This document shows positions 1-8,146 of a stretch of DNA of 38,139 bases, one piece after another. A model generated the notes under the pieces. It was given only the letters and a program-made list of their open reading frames with translations, ran no database searches and had not been told where the DNA came from. The stretch comes from CAZOBJ01 sp964577825 (lineage in GTDB: Bacteria > Planctomycetota > SZUA-567 > JAFGNG01). A program made the position numbers and the translations under genes. Location: the NCBI GenBank assembly GCA_964577825.1, contig CAZOBJ010000024.1, forward strand, positions 1 to 38,139, read 5' to 3'. Positions within the stretch are counted from its first letter, which is position 1. The number at the start of each line of letters is the position of its first letter.

Positions 1-869
1 ATCAGGAATACCGTCGTGATGTCCGGGGCCAGGTCCTCGTTCACGTTGCGCATCGGCTGCTCGAAGCGGTAGTCCTCTTCGCTGCGGATGCCGCGCAGGA
101 TGTAGCCCGCTCCCCTCGACTGGGCGTAGTGGACCAGCATCAGGCTCTCAAAGCTGTCCACCTCCACGTTGGGCAGGTCGAGCACGCACGCCCGCAGCAT
201 CTCCAGCCGTTCATCCACGCTGAAGGTGTAACGCTTGTTCGGGTTGACGCCCACCGCAACGATCAGGTGGTCGAACAGCTCGGCGCCCCGGCGGATCATG
301 TACATGTGCCCCTGCGTGGGCGGGTCGAAGCTGCCCGCGTAAACGCAGACCTTCGAGTCGCCGGTATTCTCCTTCACGAGCGCGCCCTCCCGAACCGTCC
401 AACCTTCCTCAGCCAGCAGGCCCCGCTTCCAGCGCAGGCCCGCACCGAAGCCGCCCAGGCGCCCGTCCGCCGTCACCACCCGGTGGCAGGGGATGAAGAT
501 CGGCAGCGGGTTCCTGCCCAACGCCTGTCCGACCGCCCTGGCACCGCCCGACGTTCCCGCCCGCCTGGCCAGCTCTCCGTACGTGACGACCTCGCCCCGC
601 GGTACGTCCATCAGCCGGAGGTACACGCGCCGCTGGAACTGCGTCGCTCCCGACAGGTCCAGCCTGTCAGGTTCCACGCCCGGCTCGCCGCCCGCGAAGT
701 AGCGCTCCAGCGCCACCAGGAACTCCGCCGCCGCCCCGGGCGGCCCGCCACCGCCCCGCCTCGCGCCCCGGGAACGCAGCAGCCGCACCCCCGCCAACCG
801 GCCGTGCCGCACGGTGAGTTCGATGTCGCCGTGCGGGCTCTCGTAGGACGCTTTCTCCGTCTTCGCCAT
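1..869 (-). CDS. O6-methylguanine-DNA methyltransferase fused in frame to phosphopantetheine adenylyltransferase (CoaD), 3' partial
   Basis: The frame is open from ATG 869 to the window edge (289 complete codons, no stop). Residues 1-165 read as a DNA repair alkyltransferase: GEVVTYGELARRAG, then the active-site PCHR motif at 127-130 (acceptor Cys128). From residue 174 it reads as CoaD: VYAGSFDPPTQGH with the nucleotide-binding TxGH at 185-188, then RGIRSEEDY and VFL. CoaD makes dephospho-CoA from phosphopantetheine and ATP; its C-terminal third lies outside the window. Both parts share one frame (codon starts 869, 377 and 350 all agree). An internal GTG at 377 has GGGAGG about 8 nt upstream, so CoaD might also be made separately, but MGMT translation cannot stop before it. 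It follows the LolA-like gene by 19 nt. Domain identities are clear; whether one or two proteins are made is open. Confidence 0.85.
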   Translation of the reverse strand, partial: MAKTEKASYESPHGDIELTVRHGRLAGVRLLRSRGARRGGGGPPGAAAEFLVALERYFAGGEPGVEPDRLDLSGATQFQRRVYLRLMDVPRGEVVTYGELARRAGTSGGARAVGQALGRNPLPIFIPCHRVVTADGRLGGFGAGLRWKRGLLAEEGWTVREGALVKENTGDSKVCVYAGSFDPPTQGHMYMIRRGAELFDHLIVAVGVNPNKRYTFSVDERLEMLRACVLDLPNVEVDSFESLMLVHYAQSRGAGYILRGIRSEEDYRFEQPMRNVNEDLAPDITTVFL

Positions 870-888
870 GCTCCGGCGCGCCGCTCCC

Positions 889-1701
889 TCAATTGCCGTT
901 CGCGCCGGTCGCTCCCGGCTGCGCCAGGGATTGCTCCGGGTGGTGCACCACGTAGCCGCTGGGCGGCTTGTAGTCGAACTGCTTCGCGTCTACGTCCGTG
1001 TTCAGCTCAAACTTGCTCAGCTCGTACGTGTGGACTATCTCCCCGCCGCTCTCGTGCAGCACCAGCACGTGCGGCAGCCACCGCGCGTCCGAGAGCTCCA
1101 CCTCGATGAGCGAGTACCGGGGCGGCCTCTCCTGCCCCTTCTTCTTCCGGGGCAGAAAGCGGAGGCGGTAGAGCGTCACCACGCGATCGTCCTCTTCCTT
1201 CTGGCTCTTGCCGGCCAACTCGACGCTGTAGTCCTCCAGCAGCGCGTCGGAGCCGCTGCCGTAGCCGAACTGGAGGAAGGCGGCCTCCCGGCTGGCCTCT
1301 TTGGACGCCTCGTATATCTCCACCTCCTTCTGGTCGTGGCTGACAACCCACCAGGTCTTGCCGTTCGTGTAAACGTCCTCGTTCCGCGGCTTGCCCAGCT
1401 CAAGCGCGATGCAGTCGGGTTTCTTGACGACCAGTGTCCCTCGCGTCCTCTGCTTCTCATCCAGCAGCGGGATGGCGCGCTCGTAAATGATGCGTGCGGT
1501 CAGGTCCTTCAGCTTCTCGTTGGCCTTGTCGAGCTGGGAGAGGACTTCTCTGACCTCGGGCCCGACCTCCTCCTCGGCCTCCCGGGCCTCTTCGGCCTCT
1601 TCGGCGCCACGGAGGACGGCCGGAACGGTCAGCAAAAGAAGAAGGCCCGCCGCCAGCGCGCGCCAGGTCCGACTCCGCTGTATTCCGGGGATCATTCTCA
1701 T
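889..1701 (-). CDS. LolA-like outer-membrane lipoprotein carrier/sorting family protein
   Basis: A 270-residue protein with a basic N-terminus and hydrophobic stretch (ALAAGLLLLLTVPAV, about residues 15-30), which looks like a Sec signal peptide. An acidic Glu/Ala linker follows, then a LolA-like layout: an N-terminal helix (LSQLDKANEKLKDLTARI), beta strands with RGTLVVKKPD and TNGKTWWVV, and a closing FDYKPPSGYVV, typical of the LolA/LolB fold. Proteins of this fold bind lipid acyl chains in the periplasm. It lies 6 nt after the HAD phosphatase stop and 19 nt before the MGMT-CoaD frame, so the three are probably co-transcribed. True LolA function is not proven; it could be a divergent DUF1571- or DUF4292-type relative. 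Confidence 0.7.
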   Translation of the reverse strand: MRMIPGIQRSRTWRALAAGLLLLLTVPAVLRGAEEAEEAREAEEEVGPEVREVLSQLDKANEKLKDLTARIIYERAIPLLDEKQRTRGTLVVKKPDCIALELGKPRNEDVYTNGKTWWVVSHDQKEVEIYEASKEASREAAFLQFGYGSGSDALLEDYSVELAGKSQKEEDDRVVTLYRLRFLPRKKKGQERPPRYSLIEVELSDARWLPHVLVLHESGGEIVHTYELSKFELNTDVDAKQFDYKPPSGYVVHHPEQSLAQPGATGANGN

Positions 1702-1707
1702 GTTTCC

Positions 1708-2313
1708 CTACGTGAGATTCTCTGGTAGAAGCCGCAGCAGTTCGTGCAGGTTCTCTATAACGACGTCTGTCTGCTCGGGCGGCTCCACCCCGTTGTCGGT
1801 CCTGACGAAGGCCGTCCGCGCGCCCGCCGCGTGGCCGCACAGCACGTCGAAGGTGTAGTCGCCCACGACCACGAGCTGCTCCGGCGGGAGCCCGAGCGTG
1901 CGCGCTATCTTCAGGACAGGCTCCGGCGAGGGCTTCGGCTCGGCGTGCTCCCGGCTGATCCAGCAGTCGAACTCCAGCCCGAAGCGCCGCAGGACGGTCC
2001 GCACGGACTCTGCCGAGTTCCGCGTCAGCAGGGCTGTCTTGAAGCCGCGGCGGCGCAGTTCCTCCAGCACTTCGGCGGCGCCGTCGCGCAGGGCGGACCG
2101 AAGCGCTGCGTCCCGCTCGTGGCGCTCCAGCACGGCCTGTATCATCTTGCGCTCGGCCCGCGGCGCCTGCGCCATGTGTTCCAGGATGGGCCGGCCCTGG
2201 GGCACGCCCGACTCCGCGCGCAGCTGGTCGAAGTCCAGCGCGGAGACGGTGAGCGTCCCGTCCATGTCGAACACGACACATCGCGCGGCACTGAACGGCG
2301 GACAGGCTGACAT
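1708..2313 (-). CDS. HAD-superfamily phosphatase (phosphoglycolate phosphatase-like)
   Basis: About 201 residues. Motif I VVFDMDGTL near the N-terminus carries the nucleophilic Asp. Motif II is TALLTRNS, motif III is the lysine region EPKPSPEPVLK, and motif IV is VVVGDYTFDV. The helical cap between motifs I and II suggests subclass I, as in Gph or PGMB proteins, acting on a small phosphorylated metabolite in the cytoplasm. The substrate cannot be read from sequence. The ATG at 2313 was chosen; an in-frame GTG at 2322 would add three residues. It is first of a probable operon with the LolA-like and MGMT-CoaD genes, and lies about 76 nt downstream of the FAD oxidoreductase on the same strand. 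Confidence 0.8.
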   Translation of the reverse strand: MSACPPFSAARCVVFDMDGTLTVSALDFDQLRAESGVPQGRPILEHMAQAPRAERKMIQAVLERHERDAALRSALRDGAAEVLEELRRRGFKTALLTRNSAESVRTVLRRFGLEFDCWISREHAEPKPSPEPVLKIARTLGLPPEQLVVVGDYTFDVLCGHAAGARTAFVRTDNGVEPPEQTDVVIENLHELLRLLPENLT

Positions 2314-2389
2314 TAGGTTCACCCAGTCGGGCCAGTTTTCCCCGTCTGATATGATACATTCCGCGGGGGCGCACTTCCAGAGCGCCGGC

Positions 2390-4153
2390 TCACTCGAAGC
2401 TCTCGGGCGGCGGCTCGTTGACGGCCAGCGTGAAGACGCGCACCTCTTCGCTCCCGTGGGTCGCCTGCGGCACGAGTCGGATCGCCGACGCCTTCACGTC
2501 GTCGAACGTGAGCGTCCGGAAGCGCAGGCGGTTGTCATCCTCCGAGTGCACCGGCCGCCATTGGCCGTCGATTTCGGCCTGGATGCTGAATTCCTTGGCC
2601 AGCTCCTCCGGCGTGCTGGTGCACCGGTTGCCCGGGCTGTGGTAGCTGAGGCTGATCTGTCCGCTCAGGTTGCTGTCGAAGGCCACCGTCACCGAGCGGA
2701 TCTCCTGCGGTGAATCCCACCGACACTCGATCCAGTCGCCCGGCCTGCCGTGCCAGGAGTGGTCGTCCTGGTGCACCTGCCGGTTGACCCCGTCGCGCAG
2801 CGGCTCCGGGTCGCCCGTGCTGGCCGAGAGGGCGGCCCGGCGCGTCAGGTCTCCGAAGTCCCGGCGCAGCCCGGGCAGGTAGCAGTCATCCGCCATGAGT
2901 CGCTGCTGAATGGAACGGATGGCCTGGCCGGAGGAGCACTCGCGGGGGGTGAGTCCCTTGCCGGCGGCGCAGGCGGCTGCGGTGCCGATCGCCTGTCCCA
3001 TCAGCGCTCCCGTGCCCATGACGCGCGTGGAACTCATGCCCACGTGCGTGCAGGAGGCGTTCCGCCCGGCCATCCAGAGGTTCTCGACGTTTCGCGAATA
3101 GAGCGACCTGAGGGGGATGCCGTACACGTCCGGCACCTCGCCGAACTCCGCCGGCCGTCCGGAGTGCCAGAAGCCCCCCGGCGGGTGCTGATCCATGGAC
3201 CAGCCGCCGTACGCGACGGTGTCCGGGAAGCGTCCGCCCGATTCGATGTCTGCCTGGCACAGGAGATGGTCGCCCACCAGGCGCCGGCTCTCGCGCTTGC
3301 CGGGCAGGAACTGCACCCAGTCGAGAACCCAGTTCTCGGCGCCGTAGTCACCGTGGTTCTTGAGGTGGTCCCAGATTCCGTAGACGATCCTGAGCAGCTC
3401 GTCGCGCGTCTCTTCGGTGTCCGCGATGGAGTCCCCGTCGCCGCCGAGCTCGATCCACCAGTAGCCGCACTCCAGGTTGCCCGGCCGCCGGTGGGGCAGA
3501 TCTTCAGGCTTCTCGAAGGTGTAAGCCCACGCCGGCGGCGTGAACGGCTGGGGCCGGTCGGTGGGGCGGGCGCAGAACAGGCAACTCATGCCCATGGTCT
3601 TGTCGTCCGGCGTCTGCGGCGCCAGGGACTCGCCGAACTCGTCCCGCCCCTCACGGCCCCGCCGGGCCTCTGCGCCGGCGATGGGGGCCGCTATGCCGTC
3701 GCCGGAGCAGTCGGCGAAGAGCTGCGCCTCCACCTCGATTGTCTTCTGCGTGGTGAGCTGCCACCCGGTGACCGAGGCGATGCGGGCGCCGTCCACGCGC
3801 GCGCTGTGGCAGGAGCAGTTGAGCAGCAAGCTGAGATTGCGCTGGTACCTGGCGGCTTCGTAGAGGACGGTATCCCAGACGGAGTAGCTCCGCTGCGGGT
3901 TGACGGCCAGGTTCTTGAGCAGGAGTTCCTCGATGATGCCGGTCTCGCGGGCGTCCGGCCGCGCGCCGTGCTGGTCGGCGCCGCAGATGTGGACCCGGCA
4001 TTCTCCGGAGGCGTTCCCGCCCAGCACTGGCCGCTCGTGCATCAGTACGGTCCGCGCGCCGCACCGTGCGGCGGCCAGGGCGGCGCAGAGCCCCGCCATG
4101 CCGCCCCCTATGACGCAGAAATCGGCTGACACCTTCTCTTTCGCAGTGGACAT
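2390..4153 (-). CDS. FAD-dependent oxidoreductase with C-terminal beta-sandwich domain
   Basis: A 587-residue protein. The N-terminus has the FAD-binding Rossmann signature DFCVIGGGMAGLCAALAAAR (about 10-30), then HERPVLGGNASGE, characteristic of the FAD_oxidored (PF12831-like) family common in Planctomycetota and Lentisphaerota. NLWMAGRNASCTH is the second FAD-contacting segment. The last 120 residues (DWIECRWDSPQEIRSVTVAF onward) resemble a galactose-binding-like or discoidin-like beta-sandwich, which suggests a carbohydrate-related substrate. There is no signal peptide. The start at 4153 was chosen because the FAD motif follows at once and GGGAG lies 5 nt upstream; the longer open frame upstream has no family character. 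A strong promoter lies at 4190-4218. The substrate is unknown. Confidence 0.8.
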   Translation of the reverse strand: MSTAKEKVSADFCVIGGGMAGLCAALAAARCGARTVLMHERPVLGGNASGECRVHICGADQHGARPDARETGIIEELLLKNLAVNPQRSYSVWDTVLYEAARYQRNLSLLLNCSCHSARVDGARIASVTGWQLTTQKTIEVEAQLFADCSGDGIAAPIAGAEARRGREGRDEFGESLAPQTPDDKTMGMSCLFCARPTDRPQPFTPPAWAYTFEKPEDLPHRRPGNLECGYWWIELGGDGDSIADTEETRDELLRIVYGIWDHLKNHGDYGAENWVLDWVQFLPGKRESRRLVGDHLLCQADIESGGRFPDTVAYGGWSMDQHPPGGFWHSGRPAEFGEVPDVYGIPLRSLYSRNVENLWMAGRNASCTHVGMSSTRVMGTGALMGQAIGTAAACAAGKGLTPRECSSGQAIRSIQQRLMADDCYLPGLRRDFGDLTRRAALSASTGDPEPLRDGVNRQVHQDDHSWHGRPGDWIECRWDSPQEIRSVTVAFDSNLSGQISLSYHSPGNRCTSTPEELAKEFSIQAEIDGQWRPVHSEDDNRLRFRTLTFDDVKASAIRLVPQATHGSEEVRVFTLAVNEPPPESFE

Positions 4154-4189
4154 TGTCTCCCGGCCCCTTCCTGTTTGGATCGCGGGGCC

Positions 4190-4218
4190 ATTGTAAAACG
4201 GGACTGCCGGCGGCTCAA
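4190..4218 (-). promoter_or_regulatory. Sigma-70 type promoter for the FAD oxidoreductase
   Basis: On the minus strand, TTGAGC (4218-4213), a 17-nt spacer and TACAAT (4195-4190). Initiation would fall about 30 nt before the ATG at 4153. Confidence 0.65.
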
Positions 4219-4232
4219 GCTGCGGGGCGCTG

Positions 4233-4261
4233 TGGAAAACGCGGCCCGGCCCGTGTAAGAT
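4233..4261 (+). promoter_or_regulatory. Possible promoter for the glycosyltransferase gene
   Basis: TGGAAA (4233-4238), 17-nt spacer, TAAGAT (4256-4261), about 47 nt before ATG 4308. Both boxes match 4 of 6 consensus bases, so this is only suggestive. Confidence 0.35.
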
Positions 4262-4307
4262 ACCGGGGTCCCGATGCACTTCCGCTGCTTCTCCGGGTTC
4301 CGCTCCC

Positions 4308-5408
4308 ATGGCCCAGGAAACCGTGCCGGTCAGGAAGGTGCTGCTGGTGGCGCCGCAGATGGAGGCGCGCGGCACCAGCGAGTACACCGTGAACCTAGCC
4401 ACCGAGCTGAAGGGCTCCGGTGTTGAGGTGGTGGTCTTCTGCGTGCCGGGGCCTACGGTCTCCGTGCTGGAGCGGGAGGGAGTGTCGGTGCGCGTGTTCG
4501 AGCGGCTGCGGGGGGTGGCGTTCCGCCTGGCGCAGCGCAAGTTCCTTGCGGCCGTGGACGAGTTCTCTCCGCAGCTTGCGCACGCGCACAGCTACCGGGC
4601 GACGTCGGTCCTGAAGTGCCTCAGGCGCCAAAGGGGGGACGTGGCCCGTGTCCTGACGCTTCACGGGCTGCCCGAGGGCCTGCGCGCCTTGCGCCGTCTG
4701 GCGAGGCTCGTGGACGGGATAATCGCCACCACGCAGAGCGTCCGGGAGGGCCTGGTCAACCAGTGCCGCGTGGACCGACGGAAGATCCAGGTCATCCACA
4801 ACGGCATCGACGTCGAGGGGCTCGCCCGGCGCGACATCCCGCCGATCTTCCAGGCGGAATCCCCGGCTATCGGCTCCGTAGGGCCCATCGAGGAGGGCCG
4901 CGGCCACGAGCTGTTCGTGAGGGCCTCGTCGCTCCTGGTCCGGGGCGGCCTCACCGCCCAGTTCGTCATTGCGGGAGAGGGCGACGCGCTGCCGGGCCTC
5001 AGGGACCTTATCGGCCGGCTGGGAATGGAGCGCTACGTGACGCTGGCGAGCGACTTCGCCGAGTATGAGGACGTGCTCGGCGCGCTGGACGTGGTGGTGC
5101 AAAGCTCGCTGGTGGACGTCTCGGGCTTCAGCATCCTGGAGGCGATGGGCCACCGCAGGCCGGTCGTCGCGTTCAACACCGGCACGGCCTGCGAGATGAT
5201 CGAGGACGGCCGCACGGGTTTCCTCGTCCCCAAGGGTGACGTTGAGGCGCTGGCCGCCGCCATCAAGCGCCTCATCACGGAGAAAGACCGCGCCCGGGAG
5301 ATGGGCGAGTGCGCCTGGCAGAACGTCAAGGAGAAGTTCGACATCAAGGCAATCGCCCGACGCACGCTGCAGTTTTACGCCGACGTGCTGGCGCAGAGGC
5401 CCCTGTAG
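4308..5408 (+). CDS. Family GT4 glycosyltransferase
   Basis: A 366-residue GT-B fold enzyme. The N-terminal domain starts VRKVLLVAPQMEARGTSEYTV and carries HAHSYRATSVLK. The linker has VIHNGIDVEGL, typical of GT4. The C-terminal nucleotide-sugar domain has FVIAGEGDALPGLRDLIGRL, then VQSSLVDVSGFSILEAMGHR and RTGFLVPKGDVEALA. The family E-x7-E motif appears here as D-x7-E (DVSGFSILE), a conservative change at the first acid. It probably transfers a sugar to a lipid or polysaccharide in envelope assembly; donor and acceptor are unknown. No convincing ribosome site precedes ATG 4308; an in-frame GTG at 4323 behind CAGGAAACC is an alternative start. The rluD-like gene follows after 18 nt. Confidence 0.85.
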   Translation: MAQETVPVRKVLLVAPQMEARGTSEYTVNLATELKGSGVEVVVFCVPGPTVSVLEREGVSVRVFERLRGVAFRLAQRKFLAAVDEFSPQLAHAHSYRATSVLKCLRRQRGDVARVLTLHGLPEGLRALRRLARLVDGIIATTQSVREGLVNQCRVDRRKIQVIHNGIDVEGLARRDIPPIFQAESPAIGSVGPIEEGRGHELFVRASSLLVRGGLTAQFVIAGEGDALPGLRDLIGRLGMERYVTLASDFAEYEDVLGALDVVVQSSLVDVSGFSILEAMGHRRPVVAFNTGTACEMIEDGRTGFLVPKGDVEALAAAIKRLITEKDRAREMGECAWQNVKEKFDIKAIARRTLQFYADVLAQRPL

Positions 5409-5426
5409 GCCCCGCCGAGGCGCACC

Positions 5427-6443
5427 ATGGTGCAGAACGCGACCAACGGTTCCTTCGATTCGCCCGAGTGCGAGCGGAAACGGTATGAGTTCGAGATAGC
5501 CGGGCGCAACGAGGGCGGCCGAATCGACGCCTACCTGGCCGCGCGCTTCCCCGAGTACTCCCGCACGTTCATCCAGGAGTTGATCAGGGAGGGTGGCATC
5601 ACGGTGAACGGCAGGGCGGTGAAGCCCTCCTACACGCCCTCCAGAGGCGACAGCGTCGTTGCCGTGATCCCCACCCGGCCGCACGAGGAGATCCTGGCCG
5701 AGGACATCCCGCTCGACGTCATCTACGAGGACCAATGGCTCGTGGTGATAAACAAGGCGCCCGACCTGGTCGTCCATCCCGCAAAGGGACACCAGACCGG
5801 GACGCTCGTCAACGCCCTGGCCTACCGGTTCGAGAAGCTGAGCGACGCCTGGGGCGCGCTGCGGCCGGGCATCGTCCATCGGCTGGACCGCGACACCACC
5901 GGGGTCATCCTCGTCATCAAAGACGAGCGAATCCACGAGAAGGTCGCCCGCCAGTTCGAGCGGCGGCGCACTGTCAAGGAGTACCTCGCCGTCTGCGAAG
6001 GGCGCGTCGAGCTGGACAGCGACCTGATCGACGTGCAGATAGGGCGGGACCTGCGCCACCGGGAGAAGATGGCCGTCGGGGGCCTGGCGGCCAGGGAGGC
6101 GCAGACGGTTTACCAGGTCGTCGAGCGGTTCGCGCGCTTCACGCTCGTGCGCTGCTTCCCCAAGACCGGCCGCACGCACCAGATACGCGTTCACCTGCAC
6201 CACCTCGGCCATCCCATAGTCGCGGACGGCTTCTACGGGCGCCGGCGGGCGCTGTACCTGTCCGACCTGACCGGCGAGGAGCACGTGCCGGACGAGCAGC
6301 CGCTCATCGACAGGCAGGCCCTGCACGCGCACCGGCTCACGATAGAGCACCCCGCGCTGGGGAAGAAGATGACCTTCGAGGCCCCGCTGCCGCCGGACAT
6401 GACGCGGCTCGTCGAAGCGCTCAGGGAATACGGGCGGGAGTGA
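5427..6443 (+). CDS. rluD: RluD-type 23S rRNA pseudouridine synthase
   Basis: A 338-residue protein with an N-terminal S4 RNA-binding domain (GRIDAYLAARFPEYSRTFIQ through INGRAVKPSY-like sequence, about 30-75) and the RluA-family catalytic domain. The active-site motif HRLDRDTTG is at 151-159, with Asp154 the predicted nucleophile. FPKTGRTHQIRVHL and LHAHRLTIEHP are the other conserved blocks. Length and order match RluD/RluA proteins, which convert uridines in helix 69 of 23S rRNA, though RluC- or RluA-like specificity cannot be excluded. GAGG precedes the ATG. It lies 18 nt after the glycosyltransferase and converges with the bifunctional nuclease gene. Confidence 0.88.
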   Translation: MVQNATNGSFDSPECERKRYEFEIAGRNEGGRIDAYLAARFPEYSRTFIQELIREGGITVNGRAVKPSYTPSRGDSVVAVIPTRPHEEILAEDIPLDVIYEDQWLVVINKAPDLVVHPAKGHQTGTLVNALAYRFEKLSDAWGALRPGIVHRLDRDTTGVILVIKDERIHEKVARQFERRRTVKEYLAVCEGRVELDSDLIDVQIGRDLRHREKMAVGGLAAREAQTVYQVVERFARFTLVRCFPKTGRTHQIRVHLHHLGHPIVADGFYGRRRALYLSDLTGEEHVPDEQPLIDRQALHAHRLTIEHPALGKKMTFEAPLPPDMTRLVEALREYGRE

Positions 6444-6448
6444 ACGGC

Positions 6449-6853
6449 TCAGAAGTCGGCCGAGGCCTCGGCCAGGACTTCCTCTTCAACGAACAGCGGC
6501 GCCCCTTTCTGCACGGCCAGCGCCACCGCGTCGCTGGGGCGGCTGTCGATGTCGAACGTCGTGCCGTTCTGCTGGAGGATCAGGCGGGCGTAGTACGTGC
6601 CCTCGCGCAGCGCGTTGATGATGACCTTCTCGATCCTCACGTCCAGGGCTTCCAGGACATTGCCGAACAGCTCGTGGGTCATGGGCCTGGGGAACGGTAC
6701 GTTGTTGATAGTGCGATGGATCGCCCAAACCTCGAACGGGCCGATCACGATGGGCATCCTGCGCTCCCCGTCCCTCTCCTTCAGCTCCAGAACCTGGTGG
6801 TCCCGGGTCTCGCTCATGATCACGCGGCTGAGTTCGCACTCTACGAGAGTCAT
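6449..6853 (-). CDS. Bifunctional nuclease family protein (BFN/DUF151)
   Basis: A 134-residue protein matching the short BFN/DUF151 family: VILELKERDGERRMPIVIGPFEVWAI-like opening, the central PFPRPMTHELFGNVLEALD block, and SRPSDAVALAVQKGAPLFVEEEVL near the C-terminus. The SRPSDA-AL-A stretch is the best conserved part of the family. Some members have DNase and RNase activity and the family is also found in Thermotoga and Actinobacteria; the role here is not known. GGAGA lies 6 nt upstream of ATG 6853. It ends 5 nt from the convergent rluD-like gene. Confidence 0.88.
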   Translation of the reverse strand: MTLVECELSRVIMSETRDHQVLELKERDGERRMPIVIGPFEVWAIHRTINNVPFPRPMTHELFGNVLEALDVRIEKVIINALREGTYYARLILQQNGTTFDIDSRPSDAVALAVQKGAPLFVEEEVLAEASADF

Positions 6854-6934
6854 CAGGCGTCTCCAGAATCGGCCGTCTGCATTTTCCCGATTGTAGCCGT
6901 CCCGGAGGCGAGCGTCAACGGAGCCGCCTATTCC

Positions 6935-6963
6935 TTGACGGTGGGCCGTTTATGCAGTAGAAG
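6935..6963 (+). promoter_or_regulatory. Probable promoter for the DMT transporter
   Basis: TTGACG (6935-6940), 17-nt spacer, TAGAAG (6958-6963). Initiation near 6970 would lie downstream of the first possible ATG (6964), which supports the later start at 6994. Confidence 0.45.
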
Positions 6964-6993
6964 ATGGCGTGGGCCTACACGGAGGAGCCGGCG

Positions 6994-7923
6994 ATGCGTT
7001 CCCGGAAAGCGGCGGCAGCGGTCGGCGTCCTGGCGGCGGCGTTCTGGAGCCCGCACTTCCAGCTCGTGCAGCGGCTCACCACCGGGGAGTCTCCCCCCTC
7101 GCGGCTGGTCCTGAGCTTCTACTTCGTCCTCGGCGCGGCAATCGCCCTCTCGCTCGTCCTATTCCTCACCGGGCGCCTTTCGGAACTGCGCGTTTTCAAC
7201 CGGCAGGAGACGCACTTCCTCCTCCTGGCGGCGACGGGGGGGTACGGGTTCTGGGTCCTGCGCGCGCTGGCGCTTGCGGAGCTGGCGCCGGCGCCGGCCC
7301 GGGCGCACCTGCTGTTCTGCGCCGTGCCAATCTTCATCGCGGTCCTGAGCGTCTTCGCGGCGGAGCGCGCGGACGGGCGGACCTTCATCGGCCTCTTGCT
7401 CGGCTTCTTCGGCTGCGTCGTGCTCGTCGTCCCCGGGCACCTGATGGCCGGCTCGTTGCGCGGGACGCTCCTGGCGCTGGCGGCAGCCGCCTGCTGGGCG
7501 CTCTTCACGCTGGCGGCCCGGTCCCTGATGCGCCAGGAGAAGGCCCTGCCCGTCGTCGCGCTGGTCACGGCCATCGGGGCGGCCTGCCTGCTGGTCACCT
7601 GCCTGAGCACGCGGGAGAGCATCTTCGCCGTCCGCCCGGACCAGCTCGGCATGGCGCTGGCCGGCGGGTTCTTCACGGTGGGCATCATGACGGCCTTGTG
7701 GCTCAGGTGCCTGGCCGTGATGCCGGCCGTCCTGGCCGCCGGCTTCTGGTACCTGGGGACGCTGTTCGGGGCGATCTGGGCGTTTCTAGGGTGGGGCGGC
7801 GACAGGCCGAACGTCTGGTGGCTGCTGGTCGGCGGCGCGCTCATCCTGCTCGGGTTGCACGGCGCCCTCTCCGGCCGGCGCACCGCCGAGGTCACCCTCG
7901 GCGACGTCATCCGCGGGTCCTGA
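6994..7923 (+). CDS. DMT-superfamily (EamA-type) transporter
   Basis: About 309 residues, almost entirely hydrophobic with roughly ten membrane segments in two EamA-like halves. Examples are LVLSFYFVLGAAIALSLVLF, AHLLFCAVPIFIAVLSVFA, LLLGFFGCVVLVVPGHLM, GTLLALAAAACWALFTLAA and WWLLVGGALILLGLHGAL. This is an inner-membrane carrier of the drug/metabolite transporter superfamily; the substrate is unknown. The ATG at 6994 was chosen because GGAGGAG lies 6 nt upstream; an ATG at 6964 would add ten residues but has no ribosome site and would precede the predicted transcription start. Confidence 0.83.
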   Translation: MRSRKAAAAVGVLAAAFWSPHFQLVQRLTTGESPPSRLVLSFYFVLGAAIALSLVLFLTGRLSELRVFNRQETHFLLLAATGGYGFWVLRALALAELAPAPARAHLLFCAVPIFIAVLSVFAAERADGRTFIGLLLGFFGCVVLVVPGHLMAGSLRGTLLALAAAACWALFTLAARSLMRQEKALPVVALVTAIGAACLLVTCLSTRESIFAVRPDQLGMALAGGFFTVGIMTALWLRCLAVMPAVLAAGFWYLGTLFGAIWAFLGWGGDRPNVWWLLVGGALILLGLHGALSGRRTAEVTLGDVIRGS

Positions 7924-8003
7924 GTCCGCGCCCGGCGGCGCGTCATTGGGCGGCGAGCAGGGATACCGTTCTGACCAGTCATAGCCCGACGCGCCGGGAA
8001 TCC

Positions 8004-8063
8004 GTCATTCCGAGTCCCGCTCAGGCGGGACGAGGCTTGCCCGCCTTGCGGCGGGAATCTCGA
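8004..8063. repeat. Twin-hairpin intergenic element, probable dispersed repeat
   Basis: Between the DMT gene and asd. It begins GTCATTCCGAG and ends GGAATCTCG, enclosing two perfect 6-bp hairpins with 4-nt loops: TCCCGC/GCGGGA (8015-8030) and CCCGCC/GGCGGG (8040-8055). The framing words resemble a family of short dispersed repeats I have seen in many bacterial genomes. There is one copy in this window. It sits 3' of both convergent genes and could also act in transcript termination, although no T-tract follows. Confidence 0.5.
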
Positions 8064-8146
8064 TTATGCGACACAACAGCGCCCTTCCGGCGCATGGAGA
8101 TATGGCTCCCGGTAAAGGACGGCGAAGCCGAACTGACGGTCGCCGC

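Noticed and set aside
4154..4540. A longer N-terminus for the FAD oxidoreductase
   Set aside because: It would cross the predicted promoter and overlap the divergent glycosyltransferase; it has no family-like sequence, and the FAD motif sits right after ATG 4153.
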